Shown here piece by piece: positions 34,160 through 42,391 of a stretch of 64,000 nt of DNA. The position numbers were made by a program, and so were the translations under genes. The DNA lies in the NCBI GenBank assembly GCA_947497905.1, contig CANMIH010000001.1:124001-188000 (forward strand). Direction: 5' to 3'. The first letter of the stretch is position 1. Each line of letters begins with the position of its first letter. The notes beneath the pieces were generated by a model. It saw only the letters and a list, made by a program, of their open reading frames with translations. It did no database searches and was not told the DNA's origin. Source of the stretch: an uncultured Pelagimonas sp. (GTDB lineage Bacteria; Pseudomonadota; Alphaproteobacteria; Rhodobacterales; Rhodobacteraceae).

Positions 34160-35623
34160 ATGGCGACAAAAGTCATCAAGGGCGGCATGGTTTGCACCGC
34201 CGATAGAACCTACAAAGCGGATGTTCTCATTGAGGATGAGGTCATCAAACAGATCGGTGAAGACCTCAAGGGTGACGAATACATCGACGCCGAAGGGGCC
34301 TATGTGATCCCCGGCGGGATTGATCCGCACACCCATCTGGAAATGCCCTTTATGGGTACCACAGCGGCGGAAACCTTTGAATCCGGCACCTGGGCCGCGG
34401 CGGCAGGGGGCACCACAATGGTGGTCGATTTCTGTCTGCCCGGTGAAGACGGCAGCATCAAAAATGCGATCAACGAATGGCATCGCAAATCCGCGCCGCA
34501 GATCTGTTCCGACATCGGCTATCACATGGCGATCACCGGCTGGGATGAGAACGTCTTTAACGAGATGAAAGACGCGGTGGACATGGGGGTGAACAGCTTT
34601 AAGCATTTCATGGCCTATAAAGGCGCCCTGATGATCGAAGACGACGAGATGTTCGCCTCGTTCAAGCGCTGTGCCGAACTGGGTGCCCTGCCGATGGTAC
34701 ATGCCGAGAACGGCGATCTGGTGGCAGAACTTCAAACCAAGTATTTCAACGAGGGTATCACAGGGCCTGAGGGTCATGCCTATAGCCGTCCACCCGAGCT
34801 GGAAGGTGAGGCCGCCAACCGGGCCATCACCATCGCCGATGCCGCCGGTGTGCCGCTTTACATCGTACATGTCTCCTGTGAACAGGCGCATGAGGCGATC
34901 CGGCGCGCGCGTCAAAAGGGGATGCGGGTCTATGGTGAGCCGCTGATCCAGTTCCTGACGCTGGATGAAAGCGAGTATTTCAACAAAGATTGGGATCACG
35001 CCGCCCGTCGGGTGATGTCGCCTCCTTTCCGGTCAAAAGATCATCAGCAAAGCCTCTGGGCGGGCCTTCAGTCGGGTAGCCTGCAGGTGGTCGCCACCGA
35101 TCACGCGGCCTTTAACACCGATCAGAAGCGCGCCGGTCGCGATGATTTCCGGATCATTCCCAATGGTTCAAACGGCCTGGAAGAACGCCTTGCTGTGCTC
35201 TGGACCGAAGGCGTGGAAACCGGTCGCCTGACGCCCAATGAATTTGTGGCCGCGACCTCGACCAATGTGGCGAAGATCCTCAATATCTATCCCAAGAAAG
35301 GCGCGATTGTCGAAGGAGCAGATGCGGATATCGTGGTCTGGGATCCGAAGATCTCAAAGACCATTTCGCCCGCAAACCACCATTCTGTGCTGGATTACAA
35401 TGTCTTTGAAGGCTTCGAGGTGCGGGCACAGGCGCGCTATACTCTGAGCCGAGGTGAGGTCATCTGGGCCTGGGGTAAAAACAGCCAGCCACAGCCCGGC
35501 CGGGGTCGTTTTGTGCCGCGTCCGGCGTTTTCGTCGGCCCAAAAGGCGCTGAGCCAGTGGAAGGCCCTGAATACCCCGCGCAAGATCGACCGTGATCCGC
35601 TGAACATTCCAGCGGGAATCTAA
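34160..35623 (+). CDS. hydA: dihydropyrimidinase / D-hydantoinase
   Basis: A 487-residue cyclic amidohydrolase. The binuclear zinc site is visible: DPHTHLEMP near residue 58, the carboxylated Lys in FKHFMAYKGAL, YIVHVSCEQAH, and the catalytic Asp in ATDHAAF. It opens dihydrouracil and dihydrothymine rings (step two of the pathway). GGGAG precedes ATG 34160. The ABC importer genes follow directly, so it probably heads a hydantoinase-transporter operon. Confidence 0.93.
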   Translation: MATKVIKGGMVCTADRTYKADVLIEDEVIKQIGEDLKGDEYIDAEGAYVIPGGIDPHTHLEMPFMGTTAAETFESGTWAAAAGGTTMVVDFCLPGEDGSIKNAINEWHRKSAPQICSDIGYHMAITGWDENVFNEMKDAVDMGVNSFKHFMAYKGALMIEDDEMFASFKRCAELGALPMVHAENGDLVAELQTKYFNEGITGPEGHAYSRPPELEGEAANRAITIADAAGVPLYIVHVSCEQAHEAIRRARQKGMRVYGEPLIQFLTLDESEYFNKDWDHAARRVMSPPFRSKDHQQSLWAGLQSGSLQVVATDHAAFNTDQKRAGRDDFRIIPNGSNGLEERLAVLWTEGVETGRLTPNEFVAATSTNVAKILNIYPKKGAIVEGADADIVVWDPKISKTISPANHHSVLDYNVFEGFEVRAQARYTLSRGEVIWAWGKNSQPQPGRGRFVPRPAFSSAQKALSQWKALNTPRKIDRDPLNIPAGI

Positions 35624-35755
35624 AGCGGTATCTGCCCGGCGCAACTGTGACGGGTGCACATTATACGACAATTGGGGCTGGCATCCATCCGGGTGCCAGG
35701 CCTCGAGGACCACGATATGAATAACGCAGTTTTCCGACCCAAGGAGGCGACCCAG

Positions 35756-36538
35756 GTGACCGAAACTGTCATAGAGGCAAAAGGCCTTGACCTGACTTAC
35801 CAGACCAATGACGGTCCGGTTCATGCGCTCAAAGGGGTCGATCTGACCATCAACAAGGGTGACTTTGTCAGCTTTATCGGCCCGTCCGGTTGTGGCAAAA
35901 CCACCTTTTTGCGCACCATTGCGGATCTGGAGCAACCCACCGGTGGCAAGATCACGGTCAATGGGGTGAGCCCTGAAGAGGCGCGCAAAGCACGGGCCTA
36001 TGGCTATGTGTTTCAGGCCGCAGGACTGTTTCCCTGGCGCACCATTGGCGGCAACATCCGTATGCCGCTTGAGATTATGGGCTATTCGCGCGCGGATCAG
36101 GACGAGCGGGTCAAACGAGTGCTCGAACTTGTCCATCTCGACGGGTTTGAGAAGAAATTCCCCTGGCAGCTTTCCGGAGGCATGCAGCAGCGCGCGTCAA
36201 TTGCGCGGGCTCTGTCTTTTGACGCCGACATCCTGCTGATGGATGAACCCTTTGGCGCACTTGATGAGATTGTGCGGGATCACCTGAATGAACAGCTTCT
36301 TGAGCTTTGGGCGCGCACCAACAAGACCATTGGCTTTGTTACGCACTCGATCCCCGAGGCGGTTTATCTCTCGACCAAGATTGTGGTGATGTCGCCGCGC
36401 CCCGGTCGGATCACAGATGTGATTGACAGCCCATTGCCGAAAGAGCGCCCGTTGAACATTCGCGACACGCCGGAGTTTCTGGAGATTGCCCATCGTGTGC
36501 GCGAAGGGCTGCGGGAGGGGCATGCGTATGATGATTGA
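35756..36538 (+). CDS. ABC transporter ATP-binding protein (SsuB/TauB/NrtD type)
   Basis: ATPase of about 260 residues with Walker A (GPSGCGKTT), Q-loop (YVFQAAGLFPW), signature (LSGGMQQRASIARAL), Walker B (ILLMDEPFGALDE) and the H-loop (FVTHSIPEA). GTG 35756 is chosen because AAGGAGG lies 8 bases upstream and the length fits; ATG 35717, 13 codons earlier with a weaker GAGG, is possible. It is the first transporter gene after the dihydropyrimidinase, with two permeases and a binding protein downstream. Confidence 0.92.
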   Translation: MTETVIEAKGLDLTYQTNDGPVHALKGVDLTINKGDFVSFIGPSGCGKTTFLRTIADLEQPTGGKITVNGVSPEEARKARAYGYVFQAAGLFPWRTIGGNIRMPLEIMGYSRADQDERVKRVLELVHLDGFEKKFPWQLSGGMQQRASIARALSFDADILLMDEPFGALDEIVRDHLNEQLLELWARTNKTIGFVTHSIPEAVYLSTKIVVMSPRPGRITDVIDSPLPKERPLNIRDTPEFLEIAHRVREGLREGHAYDD

Positions 36539-36559
36539 TCGCTGCCTCTGCAGCACCTG

Positions 36560-36589
36560 CGGAGATGAGTATTTTAGAAAAGAAGAAGC
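36560..36589 (+). repeat. intergenic repeat GGAG..GAGTATT..AAAAGAAGAAGC, copy 2
   Basis: Related to the blocks at 3266-3293 and 51195-51224: GAGTATT followed by GAAAAGAAGAAGC. GGAGGGG follows immediately and serves as the ribosome site of the permease at 36602. Confidence 0.6.
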
Positions 36590-36601
36590 GGAGGGGCTGG
36601 C

Positions 36602-37465
36602 ATGAAGACCCTGTTCCCTGTGGCCGTCGTGGTCGCCGCTATCTTTGCTCTGTGGTATGTCTTTGCCGTGGTGCTGAATGCGCCCTGGGCCTATTCCAAA
36701 GCGGACCGGGCCGGGGTTGAGCTGTCGTTTTCCGAGATGGTGTCGGATACGATGGCACAGGAAAAGCCCCGTTTGCCCGCGCCACATCAGGTGGGGGCTG
36801 AGATTTGGAAGACCACGGTTGAGAAGAAAATCACCTCGAAACGGTCTTTGATCTATCATGGCTGGATCACCCTGCGCGCCACGCTTTTGGGCTTTGCCTT
36901 TGGCACCGGATTGGGCGTGCTTCTTGCGGTGAGCATTGTTTATTTCCGCGTGATGGACATGTCGGTGATGCCCTGGATCATTGCCAGCCAGACAGTGCCC
37001 ATTCTGGCCATTGCGCCGATGATTGTGGTGGTTCTGGCGGCCCTGCAGGTCAACGACATTGTCGCGAAGGGGGTGATCTCGATGTATCTGTCCTTCTTCC
37101 CGGTGGTGGTTGGCATGGTGAAAGGGCTGCGCAGCCCGGACCGCATGTTGCTGGATCAGATGAAGACCTATTCGTCGAGCGCCTCTCAGACCTTTTGGAA
37201 ACTGCGTCTGCCTTCGTCCACACCGTATCTGTTTGCTTCGCTCAAAGTGGGTGTGGCGGCCAGCCTTATCGGAGCCGTGGTGGCTGAGCTGTCGCTGAGC
37301 CAGAACGGAGGCTTGGGCGCGCGATTGTTGGCCGGAAGCTATTACGGTCAGACCATTCAGATCTGGTCGGCGCTTTTGTCGGCGGCAACGCTTGCGGCTT
37401 TGATGGTCTTCACCATGGGTCTGCTTGAAAAAGTGACCCTCAAACGGATGGGGATGGCGCAATGA
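36602..37465 (+). CDS. ABC transporter permease 1
   Basis: A 287-residue inner-membrane protein of the binding-protein-dependent transport family with about six or seven hydrophobic segments, starting with an N-terminal helix at residues 4-25. The cytoplasmic EAA-type loop that contacts the ATPase is near DQMKTYSSSASQTFWKLRLPSSTPYL. Its last codons overlap the start of the second permease by 4 bp. The GGAGGGG ribosome site abuts intergenic repeat copy 2. Confidence 0.9.
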   Translation: MKTLFPVAVVVAAIFALWYVFAVVLNAPWAYSKADRAGVELSFSEMVSDTMAQEKPRLPAPHQVGAEIWKTTVEKKITSKRSLIYHGWITLRATLLGFAFGTGLGVLLAVSIVYFRVMDMSVMPWIIASQTVPILAIAPMIVVVLAALQVNDIVAKGVISMYLSFFPVVVGMVKGLRSPDRMLLDQMKTYSSSASQTFWKLRLPSSTPYLFASLKVGVAASLIGAVVAELSLSQNGGLGARLLAGSYYGQTIQIWSALLSAATLAALMVFTMGLLEKVTLKRMGMAQ

Positions 37466-38298
37466 GCTGGATCTTAGGAAGTCTGATCTTCTGGGCAGTG
37501 GCAATTGTCCTCAATATACGTCTGTCACGGTCTGACGTTGCGGGCAAAGGTGTGGCCGTGCCAGTGATCTTTGGTCTGACCATTCTGGTGTTATGGGAAG
37601 GCATGGTTCGGGGCTTTGAGGTAAGCCCGGTTCTGCTGCCACCGCCTTCGGCGATCTTCACCACCTTCTTTGCCAAGATGGATGTGCTTTGGGTGGATCT
37701 GGTGCAGACCTTTTTCAAAGGCGCGCTGACCGGATATGTCATCGGCTGCGGCTCGGCCATCCTAATCGCAATTGCGGTAGATCGCTCGCCGTTTCTTCAG
37801 CGTGGTCTTCTGCCCGTGGGCAACTTTATTGCGGCTCTGCCGATTGTGGGTCTGGCGCCGATCATGGTGATGTGGTTCGGGTTTGACTGGCATTCCAAAG
37901 CGGCGGTTGTTGTTGCGATGGTGTTTTTCCCTGTGCTTGTGAACACGGTACAGGGGCTGCAGGCCACGGACGCTATGTCGCGTGACCTGATGCGCACCTA
38001 TGCCACGGGCTATTCTGGGACATTAATGAAACTGCGTCTGCCCGCGGCGATGCCGTTTATCTTCAATGGCTTGAAAATTGCCACAACCTTGGCTCTGATC
38101 GGAGCTATCGTTGCCGAGTTCTTTGGCTCACCGATCAAAGGCATGGGGTTCCGCATCTCGACCGAGGTGGGACGTCTGTCCTTGGACATGGTCTGGGCCG
38201 AGATTGTGGTAGCCGCGATCCTGGGCTCGGGATTTTACGGGCTTGTGGCCCTATTGGAAAAGCGGATGACCTTTTGGCATCCGTCACAACGAGGGTGA
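37462..38298 (+). CDS. ABC transporter permease 2
   Basis: A 278-residue inner-membrane permease paralogous to the preceding gene. The EAA-type loop is near DLMRTYATGYSGTLMKLRLPAAMPFIF. It overlaps the first permease (ATGA), so the two are translated as a coupled pair and probably form a heterodimeric channel. Confidence 0.9.
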   Translation: MSWILGSLIFWAVAIVLNIRLSRSDVAGKGVAVPVIFGLTILVLWEGMVRGFEVSPVLLPPPSAIFTTFFAKMDVLWVDLVQTFFKGALTGYVIGCGSAILIAIAVDRSPFLQRGLLPVGNFIAALPIVGLAPIMVMWFGFDWHSKAAVVVAMVFFPVLVNTVQGLQATDAMSRDLMRTYATGYSGTLMKLRLPAAMPFIFNGLKIATTLALIGAIVAEFFGSPIKGMGFRISTEVGRLSLDMVWAEIVVAAILGSGFYGLVALLEKRMTFWHPSQRG

Positions 38299-38332
38299 AA
38301 ACACCCCGCTTACAACCAGCAAGGAGACTGAA

Positions 38333-39322
38333 ATGAAAACTATTCTGAAGACAGCCCTAGCAAGCTTTGCCGCCCTTGGCGCAGGTGCAGCTCAGGCCGC
38401 CGACGATGTGACCCTACAGCTGAAATGGGTCACCCAGGCCCAGTTCGCGGGCTATTATGTGGCTCTGGACAAAGGGTTCTATGAAGAAGAAGATCTCAAC
38501 GTCACCATCAAACCCGGTGGTCCGGATGTGGCTCCGGCGCAGGTGATTGCAGGCGGCGGTGCGGATGTTGTGCTTGACTGGATGCCCTCGGCGCTGGCGT
38601 CGCGTGAAAAGGGTCTGAACCTGGTCAATATTGCGCAGCCGTTCAAGAGCTCGGGCATGATGCTGACCTGTCGCAAAGATACCGGCATCACTGGGCCTGA
38701 AGATTTCAAAGGCAAAACGCTCGGCGTTTGGTTCTTTGGCAACGAGTACCCCTTCCTGAGCTGGATGAGCCAGTTGGGCATCTCGACCGATGGTGGCGAC
38801 GACGGTGTGACCGTGCTCAAGCAGGGCTTTAACGTTGATCCACTGCTGCAGGGACAAGCGGCCTGTATCTCGACCATGACCTACAATGAATACTGGCAGG
38901 TCATCGACGCGGGCCTGAACCCAGAGGATCTTGTGACCTTCAAATATGAGGACATGGGTGTCGCCACCTTGGAAGACGGCATGTATGTGCTTGAAGACAA
39001 CCTTGAAGACCCGGCGTTCAACGACAAGATGGTGCGCTTTGTACGGGCCTCGATGAAGGGCTGGAAATGGGCCGAAGAGAACCCTGCAGATGCGGCTGAG
39101 ATCGTATTGGAAAATGACGCGACCGGTGCGCAGACCGAAAAGCATCAGACCCGCATGATGGGTGAGATTGCCAAACTGACCGCTGGATCAAACGGTGCAC
39201 TGGATGTGGCGGATTACGAGCGCACAGTGCAGACCCTGATGAAGGGCGGCTCGGATCCGGTGATCACATCGGCACCTGAGGGTGCCTGGACGCATGCCAT
39301 CACCGATGCGGCTCTGAAGTAA
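38333..39322 (+). CDS. ABC substrate-binding protein (NMT1/SsuA-like)
   Basis: A 329-residue periplasmic binding protein with a signal peptide (residues 1 to about 22, ending AAQAADD) and the NMT1/THI5-like start VTLQLKWVTQAQFAGYYVALDKGFYEEEDLNV. This family binds pyrimidine moieties such as hydroxymethylpyrimidine as well as sulfonates. Next to the dihydropyrimidinase, a pyrimidine, hydantoin or related ring is the likeliest ligand. AAGGAG precedes ATG 38333. It ends the operon. Confidence 0.88.
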   Translation: MKTILKTALASFAALGAGAAQAADDVTLQLKWVTQAQFAGYYVALDKGFYEEEDLNVTIKPGGPDVAPAQVIAGGGADVVLDWMPSALASREKGLNLVNIAQPFKSSGMMLTCRKDTGITGPEDFKGKTLGVWFFGNEYPFLSWMSQLGISTDGGDDGVTVLKQGFNVDPLLQGQAACISTMTYNEYWQVIDAGLNPEDLVTFKYEDMGVATLEDGMYVLEDNLEDPAFNDKMVRFVRASMKGWKWAEENPADAAEIVLENDATGAQTEKHQTRMMGEIAKLTAGSNGALDVADYERTVQTLMKGGSDPVITSAPEGAWTHAITDAALK

Positions 39323-39346
39323 AATCTGCATTTATTGCATTTCAGG

Positions 39347-39376
39347 ACGTCCCGAGTTTCGGCTCGGGGCGTTTTT
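39347..39376 (+). terminator. Rho-independent terminator of the ABC operon
   Basis: ACGTCCCGAG and CTCGGGGCGT form a 10-bp stem with one wobble around TTTCGG, followed by TTTTT. It lies 25 bases after the binding-protein stop. Confidence 0.9.
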
Positions 39377-39416
39377 CGTTACAGGGGGATCTATTGCCCC
39401 GAAGTTGGATTGCCTG

Positions 39417-40346
39417 ATGCTCTCGACCATTGCCCGTCATGGAAAGCTGTTTCTCGTTGCTGGTTTGCTGGCAGGGGCGCTGTTGCCGGATGTTGCGCGC
39501 TTCTTGCGGCCATGGCTGGGAGAAATGGTGGCCGTGTTGCTCTTGTTGAATGCGATGCGCATTGGTGCGCGCGAGGCCTTTGGTGGCAAAGAAGCCTTGC
39601 TGCGCATGGGTGGTGTGGTGGCGATCTATCAGCTTGTGCTGCCGCTGCTGGTGATCGGACTTTTCAGTCTCACGGGAGTCCTGTCTCATCCATTTGCGCT
39701 GGCGGTGGTTTTGATGTTGGCCGCACCTGCGGTCACGGGATCGTTGAATTTCACCATTCTAAGCGGCCATGATCCCGCGCCTGCGATGCGTTTGCTGGTG
39801 ATGGGAACCGCATTGTTTCCGCTTACAGTTTTGCCCGTGCTCTGGCTTCTGCCCCAGCTGGGGGATGCTGGGCCGGCGGCGCTGCGCCTGATTGCAACGA
39901 TCTTATGTGCTGTTGGCCTCGGGTTCGCCCTGCGATGGGGGGTGCGAATTGACGAGATGCGCAAAGGCCAGATCGATGGCCTGTCGACCCTGTTGCTGAT
40001 GGTTGTTGTTGTCGGATTGATGGCCGGGGTGGGGCCTTTGCTCACCGAGGATCCCTGGCGATTGGGTCTGTGGGTTTTCGGCGTGATTGCGGTGAACCTT
40101 GGGTTGCAGATCATCGCTCTGCTGGGACTGACCCGCGCCAATATCCGGGCGGCTGTGCCGCTGTCGATCATTGCGGGCAACCGCAATATCGCGCTGTTTT
40201 TTGTGGCGCTGTCAGATGAGGTGACCGCGCCACTTTTGATTTTTATCGGCTGTTATCAGATCCCTATGTATCTGACGCCGATCTTGATGAAACCGCTGCA
40301 CGCGCGCTTCTCAAACCACCTAAGAGGTCAGTCCGCGTCGGGCTGA
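39417..40346 (+). CDS. BASS-like (bile acid:sodium symporter superfamily) membrane protein
   Basis: A 309-residue integral membrane protein with about nine or ten hydrophobic helices. The crossover-type segment APAVTGSLNFTILSGHDPAP, and a second one near SIIAGNRNIALFF, are BASS-like. It probably carries a small organic acid with sodium; the substrate is unknown. ATG 39417 is chosen, though TTG 39405 four codons earlier is possible, and neither has a strong ribosome site. The 3' end overlaps the convergent maleylpyruvate isomerase gene by 19 bp. Confidence 0.7.
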   Translation: MLSTIARHGKLFLVAGLLAGALLPDVARFLRPWLGEMVAVLLLLNAMRIGAREAFGGKEALLRMGGVVAIYQLVLPLLVIGLFSLTGVLSHPFALAVVLMLAAPAVTGSLNFTILSGHDPAPAMRLLVMGTALFPLTVLPVLWLLPQLGDAGPAALRLIATILCAVGLGFALRWGVRIDEMRKGQIDGLSTLLLMVVVVGLMAGVGPLLTEDPWRLGLWVFGVIAVNLGLQIIALLGLTRANIRAAVPLSIIAGNRNIALFFVALSDEVTAPLLIFIGCYQIPMYLTPILMKPLHARFSNHLRGQSASG

Positions 40347-40975
40347 TGCGGCGGGGCAGCTTTGGCAAAGGCCTCGACCTGTTCAAGATTTTCCGCGATC
40401 CCTGCAATGGTCGGCCATTGGGTGATGTCCACGGCAAAGCGTTTGTTGTTCCAGACCTGCGCATAGAGGCAGACATCGGCCAGAGTGGGCGTGTCGCCGT
40501 GACAGAACCGTCCGGTGTCTGCGCTGCCCGTCAGCGTTTTCTCAAGCGCATCAAAGGTTTCACTGACCCAATGGGTGAACCATGCTTTTTGTCCCTCGGC
40601 ATCAACGCCATAGGTTTTGGCGATGAACTGCAACACACGCAGATTGTTCAGAGGGTGGATTTCGCAGGCCACCATATAGGCCAGAGCCCGCACGCGGGCG
40701 CGCCCCGCGGGGTCGGCTGGCAAAAGCGCAGGCTCAGGATGGATCTCATCGAGATACTCAATGATCGCAAGAGATTGCGGGATGTGTGTGCCGTCGTCCA
40801 ACTCCAGAACAGGCACCAACCCCGCAGGATTTTTCTCAAGGAACTCAGGCGATTTATGTGCGCCCTCTTTTAGGGCGTAAGCGACGTAATCATAGTCCAA
40901 CCCTTTGAGGTTCAGCGCCGCGCGCAGGCGTGTCGAGGTGGAGGATCGGAAATAGTTGTGCAGTTTCAACGTCAT
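40328..40975 (-). CDS. maiA: maleylpyruvate/maleylacetoacetate isomerase (GST zeta type)
   Basis: A 215-residue glutathione S-transferase-fold isomerase with the active-site start NYFRSSTSTRLRAALNLKGL (zeta-class SSxS), the glutathione site NPAGLVPVLELDD...QSLAIIEYL, and a C-terminal helix domain. It converts the cis to the trans ring-cleavage product with glutathione. It follows the fumarylacetoacetase-family hydrolase by 1 base, so it acts before that enzyme. The choice between gentisate and homogentisate pathways is not fixed by sequence; the short partner hydrolase favours fumarylpyruvate. Confidence 0.88.
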   Translation of the reverse strand: MTLKLHNYFRSSTSTRLRAALNLKGLDYDYVAYALKEGAHKSPEFLEKNPAGLVPVLELDDGTHIPQSLAIIEYLDEIHPEPALLPADPAGRARVRALAYMVACEIHPLNNLRVLQFIAKTYGVDAEGQKAWFTHWVSETFDALEKTLTGSADTGRFCHGDTPTLADVCLYAQVWNNKRFAVDITQWPTIAGIAENLEQVEAFAKAAPPHQPDAD

Positions 40976-40976
40976 G

Positions 40977-41657
40977 TCAGGCCACCATGGTGAATGTCAG
41001 GGGCGCAAACCCATCAATAGTGATGGTACAGCTGTCATCCGGTCCAAGCGCCCCAACCCCGGCTGGGGTTCCGGTCATGATCAGGTCGCCGGGCATCAGG
41101 GTCACATAACGCGACAGATAGGCGATCACCTCAGGCACCGACCAGATCATCTCGGACAGATCCCCTGATTGACGCAATTCATCGTTGAGTTTCAGCTGGA
41201 TGGCGCCCTGCACTAGAGGCGCGTCTTTGGGATAGAGCGGGCCCAGAACCGCAGAGGCATCAAACCCCTTGGCCATGTCCCAGGGGCGGCCCATTTTCTT
41301 GGCCTCGGCCTGAAGATCGCGCCGGGTCAGATCACAACCCACTGCATAGCCCCAGATGTGGGATTCTGCATTTGTTTCTTCGATATCAGCGCCTTCAACG
41401 CCAATGGCCACCACCAGTTCCGCTTCGAAATGCAGATCCTCGGTTTGCGGAGGATAGGGAATGAGCGTGGCTTGGGTGACGGCGTCCCCGGGCTTGGTGA
41501 AGAAGAACGGCGGTTCGCGATCTGGGTCTTTGCCCATCTCACGGGCATGGGCGGCATAGTTGCGGCCCACACAGAACACGCGGCGCACGGGGAAAAGGTC
41601 TTCACTGTCAATGGTTTCAAGCACCGGTTGGGGCGCGGGGGGAAAGGTGTAGCCCAT
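40977..41657 (-). CDS. FAH-family fumarylpyruvate hydrolase-like protein
   Basis: A 226-residue fumarylacetoacetate hydrolase-family C-terminal-type enzyme: metal-site segments FCVGRNYAAHAREMG, FEAELVVAIG and the late GTPAGVG loop. The length fits fumarylpyruvate hydrolase (NagK type) rather than eukaryotic-type FAH of about 420 residues. ATG 41657 with AGGAG 6 bases upstream is preferred over a start 8 codons earlier. It is the first gene of a two-gene unit with the isomerase. No gentisate 1,2-dioxygenase gene is in the window. Confidence 0.85.
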   Translation of the reverse strand: MGYTFPPAPQPVLETIDSEDLFPVRRVFCVGRNYAAHAREMGKDPDREPPFFFTKPGDAVTQATLIPYPPQTEDLHFEAELVVAIGVEGADIEETNAESHIWGYAVGCDLTRRDLQAEAKKMGRPWDMAKGFDASAVLGPLYPKDAPLVQGAIQLKLNDELRQSGDLSEMIWSVPEVIAYLSRYVTLMPGDLIMTGTPAGVGALGPDDSCTITIDGFAPLTFTMVA

Positions 41658-41954
41658 GAAAGCTCCTGTCAGTTGCCGCACCCTAGCGCGCAGATGAACA
41701 GGGGGCCAGACCGAGAGCGTTCACAGGCGTGAGATTGTACAAAACATACCCTTGGTACGCGAATTTGCGCCGTTTGTACTTAGGTAACCAGAACTACCGC
41801 AGGGGCGGGCAGAGGGCATGGCGATCTGCAGTTGCGATCGGTGCGAGCGGTTTTGCAGGCTTCCGTGTCACCCTCCACGGAAGAGCCTTCTGTGGAGAGA
41901 AAAACAAAAGCCCCGGTGAAAGACCGGGGCTTTTGCTTGTGATGTCGCGATGGC
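41658..41954. other. gene-free gap: promoter side of FAH gene and 3' side of usp
   Basis: No credible gene. The plus-strand frame at 41729-41965 runs through the terminator hairpin and has no ribosome site. Apart from the terminator at 41906, the visible structure is GTACAAA (41737-41743) inverted as TTTGTAC (41773-41779), with a further GGTAC between them, upstream of the FAH gene; it could be a regulator site. Confidence 0.5.
41906..41934. terminator. bidirectional terminator after usp
   Basis: AAAAGCCCCGGT, a GAAAG loop and ACCGGGGCTTTT form a perfect 12-bp stem with T tracts on both strands. It lies 20 bases after the usp stop on the minus strand. Confidence 0.93.
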
Positions 41955-42380
41955 TTAGCGGATGACAAAGACCGACTGGGTGGCGTGGCGCACCACGCGG
42001 GCGGCGTTGGGGCCCACCAGATAGTCTTTCAGCTCGGGCCGATGCGCGCCGATGACGATGGCATCACAGCCAAAGGTCTCGGCGGCCTGAATGATCTGAT
42101 CATAGATCGTTCCGGTTGCCACATGCGGGGTTGCCGTGATGTCCGAGGGCAGAGTTTCCGCCGCCCAGGCCGCAAGCGCGGCCTCGGTCTCTGCATGGAT
42201 TTTGGCGGAATGATCAGCCCCAAGCGCGGCGCTGACCATGGCCATTCCATTGTCAGGCAACACATTGAGAATGTGCAGCTCTGCCCCATTGGTGCGCACC
42301 AGCTGGACCGCCGCTTCAGCGGCCCGGCGCTTGCCTTTTGACTGGTTGAGATCAACCGCAAGCAGGATTTTCGAAAACAT
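41955..42380 (-). CDS. universal stress protein UspA family
   Basis: A 141-residue single Usp domain. ATP-site features are ILLAVDLN at the start and the C-terminal glycine-rich stretch IGAHRPELKDYLVGPNAARVVRHA. AAGGAGAG precedes ATG 42380, 11 bp after the TRAP permease stop, so it belongs to the TRAP operon. Usp proteins encoded with TRAP transporters (for example TeaD) can modulate transport; that role here is inference. Confidence 0.92.
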   Translation of the reverse strand: MFSKILLAVDLNQSKGKRRAAEAAVQLVRTNGAELHILNVLPDNGMAMVSAALGADHSAKIHAETEAALAAWAAETLPSDITATPHVATGTIYDQIIQAAETFGCDAIVIGAHRPELKDYLVGPNAARVVRHATQSVFVIR

Positions 42381-42391
42381 ATCGTCTCTCC

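Noticed and set aside
36535-36720. Small plus-strand frame overlapping the start of permease 1
   Set aside because: It is out of frame with the permease, starts inside the ATPase stop region and covers the intergenic repeat; no protein features.
41729-41965. 78-codon plus-strand frame between the FAH and usp genes
   Set aside because: It runs through the terminator hairpin and into the usp 3' end, has no ribosome site and an atypical Trp- and Arg-rich composition.
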